A stretch of DNA of 64,000 bases from contig UCMT01000059.1 of NCBI GenBank assembly GCA_900473795.1, positions 1 through 64,000 on the forward strand. Reading direction: 5' to 3'. A program made the translations under genes and the position numbers. Position 1 is the first letter of the stretch. The number at the start of each line of letters is the position of its first letter. This DNA is from Hyphomicrobiales bacterium (GTDB lineage: Bacteria; Pseudomonadota; Alphaproteobacteria; Rhizobiales; Rhizobiaceae). This document shows, piece after piece, positions 63,682 through 64,000 of this stretch. Below the pieces are notes generated by a model. It did not search any database. It worked only from the letters and a program-made list of their open reading frames with translations, and was not told the origin of the DNA.

Positions 63682-64000
63682 TCAGCGTTCCTTCACATAG
63701 GGTACGCCGCCGGCCTTCGGCGGAACCGCCTTGCCGATGAAGCCGGCGAGCAGGATGACGGTGAGGATATAGGGCAGCGCCTGCATCAGTTGCACGGGTA
63801 CCTGGCCGATGAAGGGCAGCGGATTACCCTGCAGGCGGATCGCCAGCGCATCGAGGAAGCCGAACAGCAGGCAGGCCATCATGATGTTGAACGGCCGCCA
63901 CTTGGCGAAGATCAGGGCGGCGAGCGCGATATAGCCCTTGCCCGCCGTCATGCCCTTGACGAAACCGGCGCTCATGGCAAGCGACAGATAGGCGCCGGCG
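63682..64000 (-). CDS. ABC transporter permease (nucleoside/simple-sugar type), 3-prime part
   Basis: The frame runs off the end of the window (upstream codons continue as AGAYLSLA before MSAGFVKGM), so only the C-terminal 105 or so residues are seen: GMTAGKGYIALAALIFAKWRPFNIMMACLLFGFLDALAIRLQG and LPYILTVILLAGFIGKAVPPKAGGVPYVKER. The motif GxGYIALAALIFAKW is typical of BPD_transp_2 permeases of nucleoside (Bmp/Nup-type) uptake systems. Its position directly before cdd-punA-deoC-deoA supports nucleoside import. Confidence 0.88.
   Translation of the reverse strand, partial: AGAYLSLAMSAGFVKGMTAGKGYIALAALIFAKWRPFNIMMACLLFGFLDALAIRLQGNPLPFIGQVPVQLMQALPYILTVILLAGFIGKAVPPKAGGVPYVKER

Overview
The window looks like chromosomal DNA of a Rhizobiaceae alphaproteobacterium (Rhizobium/Agrobacterium/Ensifer type). 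The evidence is high GC, an ubiB-ubiE-mutM-rpsT-dnaA neighbourhood, an alphaproteobacterial LexA box (GTTC-N7-GTTC), an inositol (iol) operon led by an RpiR-type regulator, a cpa/tad pilus locus with small Flp pilins, and several copies of rhizobial-style palindromic intergenic repeats. Species cannot be fixed by reading alone. I saw no rRNA, tRNA, CRISPR array, insertion sequence or prophage gene.

Layout. 1-8.6 kb: gshB, a broken SOS-box comM/yifB, a VOC protein, cysK, two LysE-type exporters, an isochorismatase-like hydrolase, a NIPSNAP protein, an EamA exporter and a divergent Lrp regulator. 8.5-16 kb: a GNAT protein coupled to dut, prfC, a DUF2182/DUF1326 pair, an HAD phosphatase, a third LysE exporter, an AraC regulator and a GFA-fold protein. 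16-24.3 kb: an inositol catabolic cluster, all on the minus strand, in transcription order Gfo/Idh dehydrogenase, RpiR regulator, iolC (kinase-DUF2090 fusion), iolD, iolE, iolB. Three near-copies of a GGAA-N6-TTCC operator precede the first three genes. 24.5-33.3 kb: class II glutamine amidotransferase, coaBC, a MerR regulator with a divergent Zn/Cd/Pb-type P-type ATPase, macA-macB, and a small secreted protein. 33.3-40.6 kb: GNAT, ubiB, ubiE, mutM, rpsT and dnaA, with a 1-kb non-coding stretch before dnaA. 40.6-56.5 kb: an M17 aminopeptidase, tadD, a LysR/SDR pair, then the tad/cpa locus (tadC, tadB, cpaF, cpaE, cpaD, cpaC, cpaB, cpaA, two flp genes on minus; a CpaC-N-domain protein and two TadE-like pseudopilins on plus). 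56.7-64 kb: nucleoside salvage, deoB-add-upp on plus and permease-cdd-punA-deoC-deoA on minus, plus a retropepsin-like protease.

How the genes work together. The iol cluster converts inosose through diketo-inositol and 5-deoxyglucuronate to 2-deoxy-5-keto-gluconate phosphate and triose-level products. The tad locus encodes almost a complete tight-adherence pilus machine (pilins, prepilin peptidase, secretin, ATPases, inner-membrane platform, pilotin). The deo/add/cdd/punA/upp set imports nucleosides and splits them into bases and pentose phosphates. The MerR/P-ATPase pair forms a self-contained metal efflux module.

Most unusual points: comM has about 115 internal codons replaced by unrelated, stop-containing sequence while keeping a perfect LexA box; a strongly self-complementary 150-nt stretch lies between a GNAT gene and ubiB with an occluded ribosome binding site; mosaic repeats show stem covariation between copies; and tadD is separated from the tad operon by a LysR/SDR cassette flanked by a repeat. 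No clearly new multi-gene system was found.
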